From the NCBI GenBank assembly GCA_965223165.1, contig CBDCVQ010000007.1:62001-126000 (forward strand): DNA of 64,000 nt, in the 5' to 3' direction. Under the pieces are notes generated by a model. It saw nothing but the letters and a program-made list of their open reading frames with translations, was not told the DNA's origin and made no database searches. This stretch comes from JABDMH01 sp965223165 (GTDB lineage Bacteria > Bacteroidota > Bacteroidia > Chitinophagales > Saprospiraceae). This document shows positions 53,048 to 61,563 of the stretch, piece after piece; position 1 is the first letter of the stretch, and every line of letters begins with the position of its first letter. The position numbers were made by a program, and so were the translations under genes.

Positions 53048-54289
53048 TTATTTGAAGTCTCCGATGGATCTGCCTTGGAAGGGCAAGACACACCTAAAAC
53101 CAACATACGATTTGGTGGTATCTTGGTATTCCCAATGTCGGGTACCCACTTGTAGGAAGTAAGCGATGTCCTTCCAGGAGCCACCACGGATTACCTTCCG
53201 CTTGTAGGTCTCAGGATCGTCCTCGAGAGCTTCGTATTGCAGATCAGGATTGAGGTCGTGTACAAAGGAATAGGCATTTTCAACGAAGGCACTACTCGTC
53301 CATTCTGACACGTTGCCGGCCATGTTGTAGAGGCCGTAGTCATTGGGATAGTAGGCATCTGCCTTTACGGTGTACTGACCACCATCCTCCGGATAATTGC
53401 CCCGACCAGGCTTAAAATTGGCCAGTAGACAGCCCTTGGCATTGCGTACGTAGGGATCTCCCCATGGATACATGGCATGCTCGTGACCGCCACGTGCGGC
53501 ATACTCCCACTCCGCTTCGGTCGGCAGCCGAAACTTATCGTTGAAGGAATTCTCTTTGAAAGAATTCCAGTACATACTCCGCCAGTTGCAGAAGGCGGTG
53601 GCTTGGTTCCAATCCACACCCACTACCGGATAGTCGTCGTAAGCTGGGTGGGAGAAGTAGTTTTGCGCGATCGGATCGTTGTACGAATAGGCAAAGTCTC
53701 TGATCCAGCAAAGGGTGTCGGGGTAGATGTTTGTCTTCTCCGACCGGATGAAGGAATTACGTGGTGATCTTCCTCGATCTCTGGCCGCAGCCTGAAAGTC
53801 AATCCACTCATAGTTGTATACCAACTGGCTGACATCGACCTCACGCCGATTGCTAAATACGTCATCTCCCTGATAGTAGAGATCTTCTAGCGTCTCGTCC
53901 TGCCAATCCAGCTCCAGATCCCAATCGATCTTTTCATTGCCGTAGTCATCCTCAATGAAGTCACCCATCAGTACGTGGGCGATGCTGTCGCGCACCCAGT
54001 ATACAAACTGACGATATTCATTGTTGGTGATTTCCGTCTCGTCCATGTAAAAACCATTGATGGAAATGGTCTTTGGTCGACGGATGTAATAGCGGCTCAC
54101 ATCCTCATCTCCTGAGCCCAATTGAAATGTCCCGGACTTGATGTAGACCATGCCAAAGGGCACGTCGCTACTCCACTTGGGACGATCCTGCACGCCTATC
54201 AAATCTCCGCCTGTTCGGTTGCTCCCGCATGAGGGTAAGAAGACCGAAACCACCAGCAGACTAAAGAAACATATAGCTATTCTTTTCAT
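53048..54289 (-). CDS. gldK: Type IX secretion/gliding motility lipoprotein GldK
   Basis: GldK is an outer-membrane lipoprotein that forms a ring with GldN. The 413-residue protein has lipobox VSVFLPSCGSN and an FGE-sulfatase domain: VYIKSGTFQLGSGDED, then DETEITNNEYRQFVYW, NWQATAF-like WNQATAFCNWRSMYW, and RLPTEAEWEYAARGGHEHAMYPWG. The end VIRGGSWKDIAYFLQVGTRHW and VGFRCVLPF complete the fold. It is the first gene of gldKLMN and has a good promoter 39 nt upstream. Confidence 0.97.
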   Translation of the reverse strand: MKRIAICFFSLLVVSVFLPSCGSNRTGGDLIGVQDRPKWSSDVPFGMVYIKSGTFQLGSGDEDVSRYYIRRPKTISINGFYMDETEITNNEYRQFVYWVRDSIAHVLMGDFIEDDYGNEKIDWDLELDWQDETLEDLYYQGDDVFSNRREVDVSQLVYNYEWIDFQAAARDRGRSPRNSFIRSEKTNIYPDTLCWIRDFAYSYNDPIAQNYFSHPAYDDYPVVGVDWNQATAFCNWRSMYWNSFKENSFNDKFRLPTEAEWEYAARGGHEHAMYPWGDPYVRNAKGCLLANFKPGRGNYPEDGGQYTVKADAYYPNDYGLYNMAGNVSEWTSSAFVENAYSFVHDLNPDLQYEALEDDPETYKRKVIRGGSWKDIAYFLQVGTRHWEYQDTTKSYVGFRCVLPFQGRSIGDFK

Positions 54290-54327
54290 TGCCTTAACCG
54301 TTTGCAGCTACCTTAGAAAGAAGTTTG

Positions 54328-54358
54328 TAAAGTTAATTTGATTCGAGTAATATTCAAA
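54328..54358 (-). promoter_or_regulatory. Promoter for gldKLMN
   Basis: Minus-strand TTTG (54355-54358), exactly 19 bp, then TAACTTTA (54328-54335), a one-base variant of TAnnTTTG. It lies 39 nt before the gldK ATG and matches the Bacteroidota sigma-ABfr consensus spacing. Confidence 0.7.
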
Positions 54359-54463
54359 TCAGTCAAAATATGACTCTAATGCGGGATATGCTACAGACTG
54401 CTAACGTCAAGAACCTTGCCAATATTATGCTACGCTAGCATTTTAAAGTCGACCAGGGGGGCC

Positions 54464-55444
54464 CTAGTACCGGGGGTTGTAGATGACCCTTTCTGGACGC
54501 CCGATACCCACCGGCTTATTGAGATTGTACTGTACCGTAAACTCATGCGTGCCTCCGCTGTAGGATGCCAACGCAGACAGGGTGATGTCGTACGCGTAGC
54601 TGACTCTCAGGTTGTTGTTGATGCGGGCACCGCCGAAAATCGCCAAGGCGTCAATCGTATTGGCGCTGTATCCCCGGAAGACCAGGCCGCCAAAATACAG
54701 GTCCTGAAACTCTACCCGGGCCGCCAGGTCCAGTTGCGTCTGGATGGCATCAGTCTTGGCAAAAACGGAGGGATACAGAGAGATCTCCTCGCTGAAGTGG
54801 TAGGCATATTCTACAAAGGCATTGAAGCTCCGCTGCAGGGTGAGTGAAGTCTCCTCTTCAGTATTGAGGGTGATGGTGTTGCCCAGCATCTGATCGACCG
54901 CAATGCCCACCTCCAAGAAATCATTGGCGAAGTATGCCCCCAGAGAAGCAGTAGGTCCTAGCCCGGTGCCTGTCACATTGGCCAGTGTGGGATCATTGTG
55001 CAAGATCGTGGGACCCTCATAGAATCCGTCCGGGGTACGTAGTAAGCTACCATCTAGCTTTTGCTGGAGTACACCAGCGGCCAGGCCCACGGAAAACAAA
55101 CCGAGGTTGGTCTCCATCACATAATTGAAAGATGCCTGGAACCCGAGACTCTCCTGGGTACCGATAGCATCGTGATAGAACTTGACTCCCACACCCCCAT
55201 TGGCAATGTAGAGGGGCACATGTGCGGTGATATACTGCGTCTTAGGAGCGCCGGCTAGCTCCTCCCATTGCGACTTGATGACGCCGGTAGCCGAGAGCGA
55301 TGCATCCATACCACCGTACGCGGGATTTAGATTATACTTGTCCAACATGTTCATGGTCAGCTGAGGCAGCTGCTGTGCAGAGACCTCAAGCATGCCCGCT
55401 GCCGCAAGCATGATGATCACAAAGAGCCTAGTAGAGTTTCGCAT
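54464..55444 (-). CDS. PorP/SprF-family type IX secretion outer-membrane protein
   Basis: The 326-residue protein has a signal peptide (LFVIIMLAAAGMLEVSAQQ) and the PorP/SprF opening QLTMNMLDKYNLNPAYGGMD. A beta-barrel follows, with LNNLRVSYAYDITLSALASYSGGTHEF near the end. Family members are outer-membrane partners that help assemble or anchor T9SS substrates such as SprB. It is placed just upstream of gldK and read in the same direction, but with 174 bp between them and a separate gldK promoter. Confidence 0.95.
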   Translation of the reverse strand: MRNSTRLFVIIMLAAAGMLEVSAQQLPQLTMNMLDKYNLNPAYGGMDASLSATGVIKSQWEELAGAPKTQYITAHVPLYIANGGVGVKFYHDAIGTQESLGFQASFNYVMETNLGLFSVGLAAGVLQQKLDGSLLRTPDGFYEGPTILHNDPTLANVTGTGLGPTASLGAYFANDFLEVGIAVDQMLGNTITLNTEEETSLTLQRSFNAFVEYAYHFSEEISLYPSVFAKTDAIQTQLDLAARVEFQDLYFGGLVFRGYSANTIDALAIFGGARINNNLRVSYAYDITLSALASYSGGTHEFTVQYNLNKPVGIGRPERVIYNPRY

Positions 55445-55462
55445 TAAATCTTGTGGTTAATT

Positions 55463-55691
55463 CTAGTGTCTTTGGTCCGCATACTTCGTTGCAAAGCCTC
55501 GCCATAGCTACGGCTATGTCTGTGTTTCGCGCCTCGTCTGGGAACAAGTTCTTATTAGAATTATGCAACATATCTAATGTCTTTGGTCCGCATACTTCGT
55601 TGCAAAGCCTCGCCGTAGCGACGGCTATGTCTGTGTTTCGCGCCTCGTCTGCAAACAAAATCCTAGTAGTAATTATTCAACATATCTAATG
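55463..55691. repeat. 111-bp tandem repeat with internal hairpin (two full copies and a partial third)
   Basis: Copies at 55463-55547 and 55574-55658 share an 85-bp core (starting CTAGTGTCTTTGGTC or CTAATGTCTTTGGTC) at exactly 111-bp spacing. A linker AATTATNCAACATATCTAATG repeats again at 55671-55691. Each core has a hairpin: CATAGC-TACG-GCTATG in copy 1 and CGTAGC-GACG-GCTATG in copy 2, the changed base giving a G-T wobble. The repeat lies before the PorP/SprF start. Confidence 0.9.
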
Positions 55692-55788
55692 CGAAGAGCT
55701 ACTACGGTACTTGTGTCGGAAGAACATAGTCGCGAAGTCAATGATCGGGATTTCTTTCGGTATTGTCAACATGAATCGAAGGGCCTCG

Positions 55789-56556
55789 CTACGCCGTCTC
55801 CAAGATCAGTCCGTCATATGCCAATGTAACGTTTTCGGGCAAGGTGCGGGAAATCTCCCGGTGCAGGCCCATCTGGTGACTCACATGTAGCAGGTAGGTC
55901 ATCTGGGCGCCAATCTTACTCGCCGTCTCGATCGCCTCGCTGAGATTAAAATGTGCGTGATGGGCGCGGTGGTGCAAGGCATTGAGCGTGACCATGGGAC
56001 AACCCGCAATCAGGGCTAGCGTCTCTGAGGGTATCTCATTCGCGTCGGTGATGTAGGTGAAGTCCCCGATCCGAAAGGCCAGGACGGACATGCCGCCATG
56101 CCCGACGACCAGTGGAAGCACCTCACAACCCGCGACAGTAAAAGGAACATAGGGCTCGATCTCCACCAGATCTATGCTCGGCGCACCGGGATATTTCTGC
56201 TCGGAGAAAATGTAGGCAAATCTACGCGTGAGATCAGCCGCCACTCGAGGCAGGGTGTATACCTTGAGTGGCGCTCGCTGCATGAAGTTGAAAGGTCTGA
56301 TATCATCAATGCCGGCGACATGGTCATTGTGCTCGTGCGTGATCAAGACGGCATCCAGCCTGGTGGCTCCCACGGCCAGCATCTGCTGTCGAAAGTCCGG
56401 GCCGACATCGATCGCCATATTGACATCCCGGATACGCAAGAAGACGCCCGAGCGCAGCCGCTTGTCCCTGGGGTCTTCGGACAGGCACACATCACACTGG
56501 CATCCGATGACAGGTACTCCCTGTGACGTGCCCGTACCGACAAAATGAATAGTCAA
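55789..56556 (-). CDS. PhnP-like metallo-beta-lactamase fold hydrolase
   Basis: The 255-residue protein has GTGTSQGVPVIGCQCDVCLS (residues 7-26), whose CxCxxC cluster binds a structural Zn as in PhnP. The metal motif HEHNDHVAGIDDIRPF (HxHxDH, about 75-90) follows, with Asp in ITDANEIPSE and later HRAHHAHFN and LLHVSHQMGLH. PhnP is a cyclic phosphodiesterase. Without other phosphonate genes nearby, the role is unclear. It is coupled to the small gene upstream by an ATGA overlap. Confidence 0.92.
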   Translation of the reverse strand: MTIHFVGTGTSQGVPVIGCQCDVCLSEDPRDKRLRSGVFLRIRDVNMAIDVGPDFRQQMLAVGATRLDAVLITHEHNDHVAGIDDIRPFNFMQRAPLKVYTLPRVAADLTRRFAYIFSEQKYPGAPSIDLVEIEPYVPFTVAGCEVLPLVVGHGGMSVLAFRIGDFTYITDANEIPSETLALIAGCPMVTLNALHHRAHHAHFNLSEAIETASKIGAQMTYLLHVSHQMGLHREISRTLPENVTLAYDGLILETA

Positions 56557-56834
56557 GAACCGGTGGTAGCGTTTTGGGGGGCTTGGTGCCTTTGTAAATA
56601 GGTCAGTGATTTCTCATCCAGTGTTGCCTCGCTCAGGTCCATTCTCTGGAGGATCTCCAGCATGGTTTGCACACGCCCATCCGTATCGAAAAACTTATTT
56701 ATTACGACTATCTTTCGATCTTCAACAATGCAGTAGCCCGATTGAAAACTCCCCCGCTCATAGCGAACGACATATCCCAACTCCTCGAAAATCGCCTCCA
56801 ATCTCTGTACCGTTCTTCTGGTGTGATGGCTCAT
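56553..56834 (-). CDS. Small conserved hypothetical protein
   Basis: I use the ATG at 56834 (93 residues); an ATG 39 bp upstream is possible. MSHHTRRTVQRLEAIFEELG is followed by VVRYERGSFQSGYCIVEDRKIVVINKFFDTDGRVQTMLEIL. Alternating strands and helices give a small folded protein, not a shadow frame. The stop overlaps the PhnP-like start by 4 bases. From memory, similar small proteins occur in Bacteroidota. Function is unknown. Confidence 0.75.
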   Translation of the reverse strand: MSHHTRRTVQRLEAIFEELGYVVRYERGSFQSGYCIVEDRKIVVINKFFDTDGRVQTMLEILQRMDLSEATLDEKSLTYLQRHQAPQNATTGS

Positions 56835-56904
56835 GGATCTCTCCTTTTTTCTGCACGCTTCGGCGTCTTCCAAAGGTAGAACAATCTGCCAGAATTGGAT
56901 TCAT

Positions 56905-57498
56905 ATGACAAAAAAATATATGTCCTTACTCTTGTTTGCCTTGGTGATTAGCATCGCCCGGGCCCAGACTTTTGAGGCGGGGGCTGTGGCAGGGATCAAT
57001 GCCTCTCAAGTCAACGGAGATTTTTTAGCTGGATTTGATAAACTGGGCGTTCACCTGGGCTTAAAGGTGATCGCTCACCTGACCGCAAAGAGCCAAGTAA
57101 GTGTCGAACTACTCTACAGCCAGCGGGGCAGCCGGTCCAACGCTCGGGCCTTTGAGCCCTTGAAGATCATCACCAACTACGTCGAGATCCCCATACTGTT
57201 TGGATTGAAGGACTGGCTGAGGGACGACTATTATAAGATGCGTCTTGAAGGTGGGGTCAGTGTGGGTCGTCTTTTCGACAGTCGGGTGGAGACGGTCGGA
57301 GGAGATTTGGATGTAGCGGAGTTTGCCAAGTTTGACCTTTCTCTCATCGCCGATGCCACCTTTTATGCCAAGGAGAAGTTGGGGTTTGGACTGCGGTATA
57401 CCACTTCGGTCACCCCGCTTCTGGACAATGCTGCGCACCGCACTTTTCCTAGACTACGGGGATATCTGCTGACCTTTCGCACGATCGTAATGTTTTAA
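56905..57498 (+). CDS. PorT-type outer-membrane beta-barrel protein
   Basis: I use the ATG at 56905 (197 residues), as it begins a signal peptide (SLLLFALVISIARAQ). The mature protein EAGAVAGINASQVNGDFLAGFDKLGVHLG is the opening of OMP_b-brl_2 (PorT family) barrels, and later segments are alternating strands (LLYSQRGSRS, NYVEIPILFGLKDWL). Members are outer-membrane proteins of unclear role; PorT itself is linked to T9SS. The ppx gene starts 5 bp later on the same strand. Confidence 0.85.
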   Translation: MTKKYMSLLLFALVISIARAQTFEAGAVAGINASQVNGDFLAGFDKLGVHLGLKVIAHLTAKSQVSVELLYSQRGSRSNARAFEPLKIITNYVEIPILFGLKDWLRDDYYKMRLEGGVSVGRLFDSRVETVGGDLDVAEFAKFDLSLIADATFYAKEKLGFGLRYTTSVTPLLDNAAHRTFPRLRGYLLTFRTIVMF

Positions 57499-57503
57499 GT
57501 CAA

Positions 57504-58409
57504 ATGAAACAGCGCATCGCCGTCATCGATCTAGGGACCAACACCTTTCACCTGCTCATTGTGGCGGTCGAGGGTAAGACCTTCCGTACGCTGTATCGGG
57601 ACCGCCGATTTATCAAGCTTGCCTCGGACGGTATCGAGCATCTGGGTAAAGAAGCCATGGAGCGGGGGTTTGATGCCTTGCAGGAGTTTAAGGCTATCAT
57701 GGATGGGTACCAAGTCGATAAAGTCAATGCCGTTGGTACGGCGGCCCTGCGCACTGCAGCCAACGGCTCTGCATTCGCCGACACCGCCGGAGCTATCCTG
57801 GGCAAGCCAGTTCAGGTGATCACGGGGGAGCAAGAAGCCACCCTAATCTACCAGGGAATCCGACAAGTATGGAGAGGGGTAGGCACCGGCCTGATCATGG
57901 ATATCGGTGGGGGAAGTGTGGAATTTATCATAGCCGGCCAGGAGAGCGTCCTGTGGCAGGATAGTTTTCCGATTGGGGTGGCGGTGTTGCACCACCGATT
58001 TCATCGCCATGATCCGATCAGCTCCTCCGAGCGGTCAGCGGTGCAAGACTTCATTCATCCCTACATGCTGCAACTAAGCAGGCAGATTGAGATCCATCAG
58101 CCCGATACGCTGGTCGGAGCTTCGGGGACGTTTGATGTGCTTGCTGCCCTCGCGCTGGGAGTCACCGACCAGGCCTACGTGGAGGTCCTAGGGGGCGATA
58201 TAAAAAAGTACCTGTCCTATCTCATTCGCTCCACAGCGTCCGAGCGCCGGGCGGACCCGCTGATTCCGGACTCACGTGTGGATATGATTGTGGTGGCCGC
58301 CCTGCTGGTGGAGCAGGTACTATCGATCTTGCCGGCAGACCCCATCGGCATATCGTCGTACGCGTTGAAAGAAGGGCTGCTAGATCAATATTTAGACAAG
58401 CCTAAATAA
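57504..58409 (+). CDS. ppx: Ppx/GppA-family exopolyphosphatase
   Basis: The 301-residue protein has the ASKHA phosphate-binding motifs AVIDLGTNTFHLLIV (about residues 6-20) and IMDIGGGSVEFII (about 131-143), with GTAALRTAANG and ITGEQEATLIYQGI between. It is the short form of Ppx/GppA, lacking the C-terminal HD domain. It would hydrolyse polyphosphate or the 5' phosphate of pppGpp. It is probably cotranscribed with the barrel gene and is followed by the metal permease fusion after 38 bp. Confidence 0.92.
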   Translation: MKQRIAVIDLGTNTFHLLIVAVEGKTFRTLYRDRRFIKLASDGIEHLGKEAMERGFDALQEFKAIMDGYQVDKVNAVGTAALRTAANGSAFADTAGAILGKPVQVITGEQEATLIYQGIRQVWRGVGTGLIMDIGGGSVEFIIAGQESVLWQDSFPIGVAVLHHRFHRHDPISSSERSAVQDFIHPYMLQLSRQIEIHQPDTLVGASGTFDVLAALALGVTDQAYVEVLGGDIKKYLSYLIRSTASERRADPLIPDSRVDMIVVAALLVEQVLSILPADPIGISSYALKEGLLDQYLDKPK

Positions 58410-58447
58410 TTTTTTAATACTATCGAATAATCCCATATCTTTAAGTC

Positions 58448-59968
58448 ATGACAGATCTGCTTGATATCCTGCAGCAGGTTTGGGCGGTGCGGGCGCTGCT
58501 TGCTTCGGTCATGGTCGGTGTCATGTGCGGCATTTTGGGCTGCTTCATTGTACTGCGCAATATGGCGCTGATCGGAGACGCCCTCTCCCATGCCATCCTA
58601 CCGGGCATCGTCGCGGCTTTTGTTCTTTTCGGATACTCTACCTTGGGCTTCTTCCTTGGATCCGTCGTCGCTGGTCTGGCGACGGCGGTGGGCATCACCT
58701 GGATACAGCAGAAGGTCAAGACCAAAAATGATGCAGCCATCGGCATTGTCTTTACGGCGATGTTTTCGATCGGTGTCATTGGCATTTCATGGATCAGTAA
58801 GGAGCAAGGGGTGCACCTGGATCTCAAAGATTTCTTGTTTGGCAACGTGCTGGGCGTATCCGACGAAGATTTGTACCTCACCTTTGGCATCACCCTCTAT
58901 GTCATTCTCAGTGTGGTCGTCTTCTACCGCTATTTATTCATCAGCACGTTTCAACCGGTGATTGCCGAGACCATGGGCATCTCTACCCGATTGATACACT
59001 ACTTCATCATGCTCTTGCTATCGTTTGCGGTCGTTGCCTCTCTGCGTACCGTGGGCGTGATTCTGGTGGTGGCTATGCTGATCACTCCGGCATCCACCGC
59101 CCTGCTATTGACTGATCAGCTCAAGCGGGTCATCTGGATATCGGCCCTCATCGGCATGATATCAGCGGTATTGGGCCTGCTGGCCGCCATCATATTTGTG
59201 ACCACGCCGGGACCGGCCATGGCAGTCGTTGCCACGCTCATCTATCTGCTTGCCGCCCTACTGTCACCTAAAAAAGGATTGATCATCAATGCCATCAAGA
59301 AAAGAAGGTTGCTACGACGGATTCGCCAAGAGGACATTCTTAAGCAGTCGTTGCGACTTAATCGTGATGGGACCGTCCAGTTAGCCCAGCTCCATCAGCA
59401 TTTGGAAATCGAAAAGAAGCGACTTTCCCGTTTTCTCCTCGGCATGCAAAACAAAGGGCTCGTAAAGGTCGGTGACCGAGACATCAGTCTGACGGCCAAG
59501 GGCAGAGAAGAGGCCAATCGACTGGTGCGGGCGCACCGACTATGGGAAACCTATCTGGTGGACGAGATTGGCTTGACCGAAGAACAGATTCATGCGGAGG
59601 CAGAAAAGTACGAACACCTCCTGACCGACGAGATCCTGGATGAAGTGGACGAGCGATTGGGCTTCCCCACCACTGATCCCCACGGATCTCCCATCCCCAC
59701 CAAGGAAGGCAAACCGCCCCAATCGCTCTGGCATCTGGTAGTCGGTGACCAAGCCCTGATCAGCAATACCCAATCCAATGAGAGTATCGCTGCGGATCTG
59801 TGGAAACTGGGATTGCTGCCCGGCGATAGTGTGCAGCTGGCCAAACGCGATGCCGCTCGGCTGAAGATTGTCAGCGGTGACAGAGAGATCACCGTCCATA
59901 AGTCACTTGCTCAAAAGATCAATACCGAGGCGACCCAAGCCTCTATCGCAAAACAAGGTGACCCTTAA
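58448..59968 (+). CDS. TroC-like metal ABC permease fused to a DtxR-family regulator domain
   Basis: The 506-residue protein has two parts. Residues 1 to about 275 form a metal ABC-3 permease with about eight helices: LGCFIVLRNMALIGDALSHAILPGI (about 31-55), KNDAAIGIVFTAMFSIG, and VGVILVVAMLITPASTALL. From about 290 on it looks like DtxR/MntR: winged helix (LAQLHQHLEIEKKRLSRFLL), dimerisation/metal part (RAHRLWETYLVDEIG and HAEAEKYEHLLTDEI) and SH3-like end (KLGLLPGDSVQLAKR). It is the likely permease for the ATPase at 8891. The fused domain could sense cytoplasmic metal and gate transport (inference). Confidence 0.9.
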   Translation: MTDLLDILQQVWAVRALLASVMVGVMCGILGCFIVLRNMALIGDALSHAILPGIVAAFVLFGYSTLGFFLGSVVAGLATAVGITWIQQKVKTKNDAAIGIVFTAMFSIGVIGISWISKEQGVHLDLKDFLFGNVLGVSDEDLYLTFGITLYVILSVVVFYRYLFISTFQPVIAETMGISTRLIHYFIMLLLSFAVVASLRTVGVILVVAMLITPASTALLLTDQLKRVIWISALIGMISAVLGLLAAIIFVTTPGPAMAVVATLIYLLAALLSPKKGLIINAIKKRRLLRRIRQEDILKQSLRLNRDGTVQLAQLHQHLEIEKKRLSRFLLGMQNKGLVKVGDRDISLTAKGREEANRLVRAHRLWETYLVDEIGLTEEQIHAEAEKYEHLLTDEILDEVDERLGFPTTDPHGSPIPTKEGKPPQSLWHLVVGDQALISNTQSNESIAADLWKLGLLPGDSVQLAKRDAARLKIVSGDREITVHKSLAQKINTEATQASIAKQGDP

Positions 59969-59976
59969 GGAGTGAT

Positions 59977-60351
59977 TCACTCGCTGTCCTGCGACTGGGT
60001 ATCTTCTTTGGTCAAACCATCAAATAAGGCATTCAGACGGTACATCTCATCCAAGGTATCATCAAGGTAGAGCGCAAACTCAGGAATGCGACGCACCTGT
60101 TTGCGAATACGTTGGCTAAACACCTGCTTTAGCCGATGATGTTGATCTTCCAACTTCAGCAGTACTGCCTGCTTGTTGTCCGTGTTGTAGACACTTAGAT
60201 ATATCTTGGCCAGGCTTAGATCGGGTGTCACTTGGACATTGGTGACGGTCACCAGCGCATCATCGTATATATAGTTGCCTTCTTGCTGCAGGACGGCACT
60301 GAAGTGTCGCTTCAATGTCTCCGCCACTTGCAATTGACGTTTGCTTGCCAT
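59977..60351 (-). CDS. rbfA: Ribosome-binding factor A
   Basis: RbfA is a KH-fold factor for 30S subunit maturation, needed at low temperature. The 124-residue protein has SKRQLQVAETLKRHFSAVLQ (residues 3-22), DALVTVTNVQVTPDLSLAKIYLSVYN (about 32-57) and the family end RVRIP-like VRRIPEFALYLDDTLDEMYRLN. It is convergent with the permease fusion. The leader between the promoter at 60412 and the ATG contains a hairpin. Confidence 0.95.
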   Translation of the reverse strand: MASKRQLQVAETLKRHFSAVLQQEGNYIYDDALVTVTNVQVTPDLSLAKIYLSVYNTDNKQAVLLKLEDQHHRLKQVFSQRIRKQVRRIPEFALYLDDTLDEMYRLNALFDGLTKEDTQSQDSE

Positions 60352-60375
60352 CTTCGCTGAGATTTGTTAGTCTAT

Positions 60376-60398
60376 AACGCATGCTTGCATCATGCGTT
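60376..60398 (-). promoter_or_regulatory. Hairpin in the rbfA leader
   Basis: A perfect 8-bp stem AACGCATG (60376-60383) and CATGCGTT (60391-60398) flanks a 7-nt loop. It sits between the promoter and the ATG, about 25 nt before the ATG. There is no T-run, so it is not a terminator. A role in translation control is inference. Confidence 0.5.
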
Positions 60399-60411
60399 CC
60401 GCATCCAGGTG

Positions 60412-60419
60412 CAAAGATA
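60412..60419 (-). promoter_or_regulatory. -7 promoter element for rbfA
   Basis: Minus-strand TATCTTTG is a perfect TAnnTTTG, 61 nt before the rbfA ATG. TGTG lies at the -33 position with 19-bp spacing, one base off TTTG. Confidence 0.55.
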
Positions 60420-60526
60420 CCAATTAGCGTCAGCGAGCCACATTTGTCGTTGCAATCCTTGGCATAATCTCGTACCATTGCAGCTTTCTCGCCAAGTCAC
60501 TTTTTGACACTCCATTACGATCGCAG

Positions 60527-61486
60527 ATGACCGAATCAAGACGTATCATCTCCCTCGACCAATTTCGAGGTTTTGCCATTTTTGGGATGATACTGGTCAA
60601 CTACCTGGGTCAGTTTGATTTGATGCCGCACACCTTTAAGCACCCTCGCTTTGGAATGACCTTTGCCAATGCCATCGCGCCTTATTTTCTATTTGCCGTG
60701 GGGATGGGACTGCGCATTTCCTTACGCAGGCGAATCCGCAATGAAGGACGCCGGGCTGCCTTGTGGCATGCCGTAAAGCGTTATACCATCCTGATCCTGA
60801 TCGGCATCGTCTTGTACGGGCCCGACCCTGTGTGCAACATGTGGGACGCCTTGGTCGACATCGGTTTTGCTGGGCTCATCACACTCCCTGTTATTCTTCG
60901 CAGTCAGGCATTCAGACTAGTGACGGCTCTCACCTTCCTGTGCGTGTACCAACTACTCTTCGCCTATACCGGATATGGCGTCTGGACCATGGCCTACAGC
61001 ATTGACGGCGGTCCCTTGGGTCCCCTCAGCTGGGCGGCCATCTTGCTCTTTGGCACGATGCAGATGGATTGGCTTCGGGCGGATGATGCACCGGCGTTTG
61101 TCCGAAAGTCTCTCTCGTTTGGGGCCGGACTTCTCTTGGTGGGGTACTTGCTTTCCCTGCTGGAGCCTGCCAGTCTTTGGCACATGTCCCAACGTAGCAT
61201 GACCATGTCCTATCCGATCTTTGCATCAGGACTGAGTATACTCACCCACTTACTATTCTACGTGCTCGGTGACCTCCGCGGCATCGTTCTGCCCCACCTC
61301 TCGGTCCTGGGAGTAAATGCCCTGGCCATCTATATACTGCAGCAGGTATTGATCCAATTCTACGGGGACTACCTCCCTGACCAAGCTCCCATCTGGCAAG
61401 CACTTGCCGGATTTACCATCATCTATGCCATTTGCTACTTGGTAGCCAGGTATTTATGGCGCCAGCGGATTTTTATCAAGCTCTAA
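60527..61486 (+). CDS. HGSNAT/DUF5009-like membrane acyltransferase-type protein
   Basis: The 319-residue protein has about nine membrane helices. It opens with RRIISLDQFRGFAIFGMILV and has MPHTFKHPRFGMTFANAIAP and FLFAVGMGLRISLRRRIR, the pattern of heparan-alpha-glucosaminide N-acetyltransferase-like (DUF1624/DUF5009) proteins. Later, LSVLGVNALAIYILQQVLIQ is typical of the last helices. These proteins transfer acetyl groups across a membrane onto sugars, but the substrate here is unknown. It stands alone before recG. Confidence 0.75.
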   Translation: MTESRRIISLDQFRGFAIFGMILVNYLGQFDLMPHTFKHPRFGMTFANAIAPYFLFAVGMGLRISLRRRIRNEGRRAALWHAVKRYTILILIGIVLYGPDPVCNMWDALVDIGFAGLITLPVILRSQAFRLVTALTFLCVYQLLFAYTGYGVWTMAYSIDGGPLGPLSWAAILLFGTMQMDWLRADDAPAFVRKSLSFGAGLLLVGYLLSLLEPASLWHMSQRSMTMSYPIFASGLSILTHLLFYVLGDLRGIVLPHLSVLGVNALAIYILQQVLIQFYGDYLPDQAPIWQALAGFTIIYAICYLVARYLWRQRIFIKL

Positions 61487-61563
61487 ATCTTCATCCACAG
61501 GTTTGTCATTGCGCCGAGCTATGCCTGTCTTTGTAGATTTGCAATGAGTCTGAGACAGAACCA

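Noticed and set aside
55428..55658. Minus-strand frame through the 111-bp repeat as a protein gene
   Set aside because: It starts with TTG, overlaps the PorP/SprF start region and exists only because the repeat length is a multiple of three. It is kept as a repeat, and the coding option is noted in the findings.
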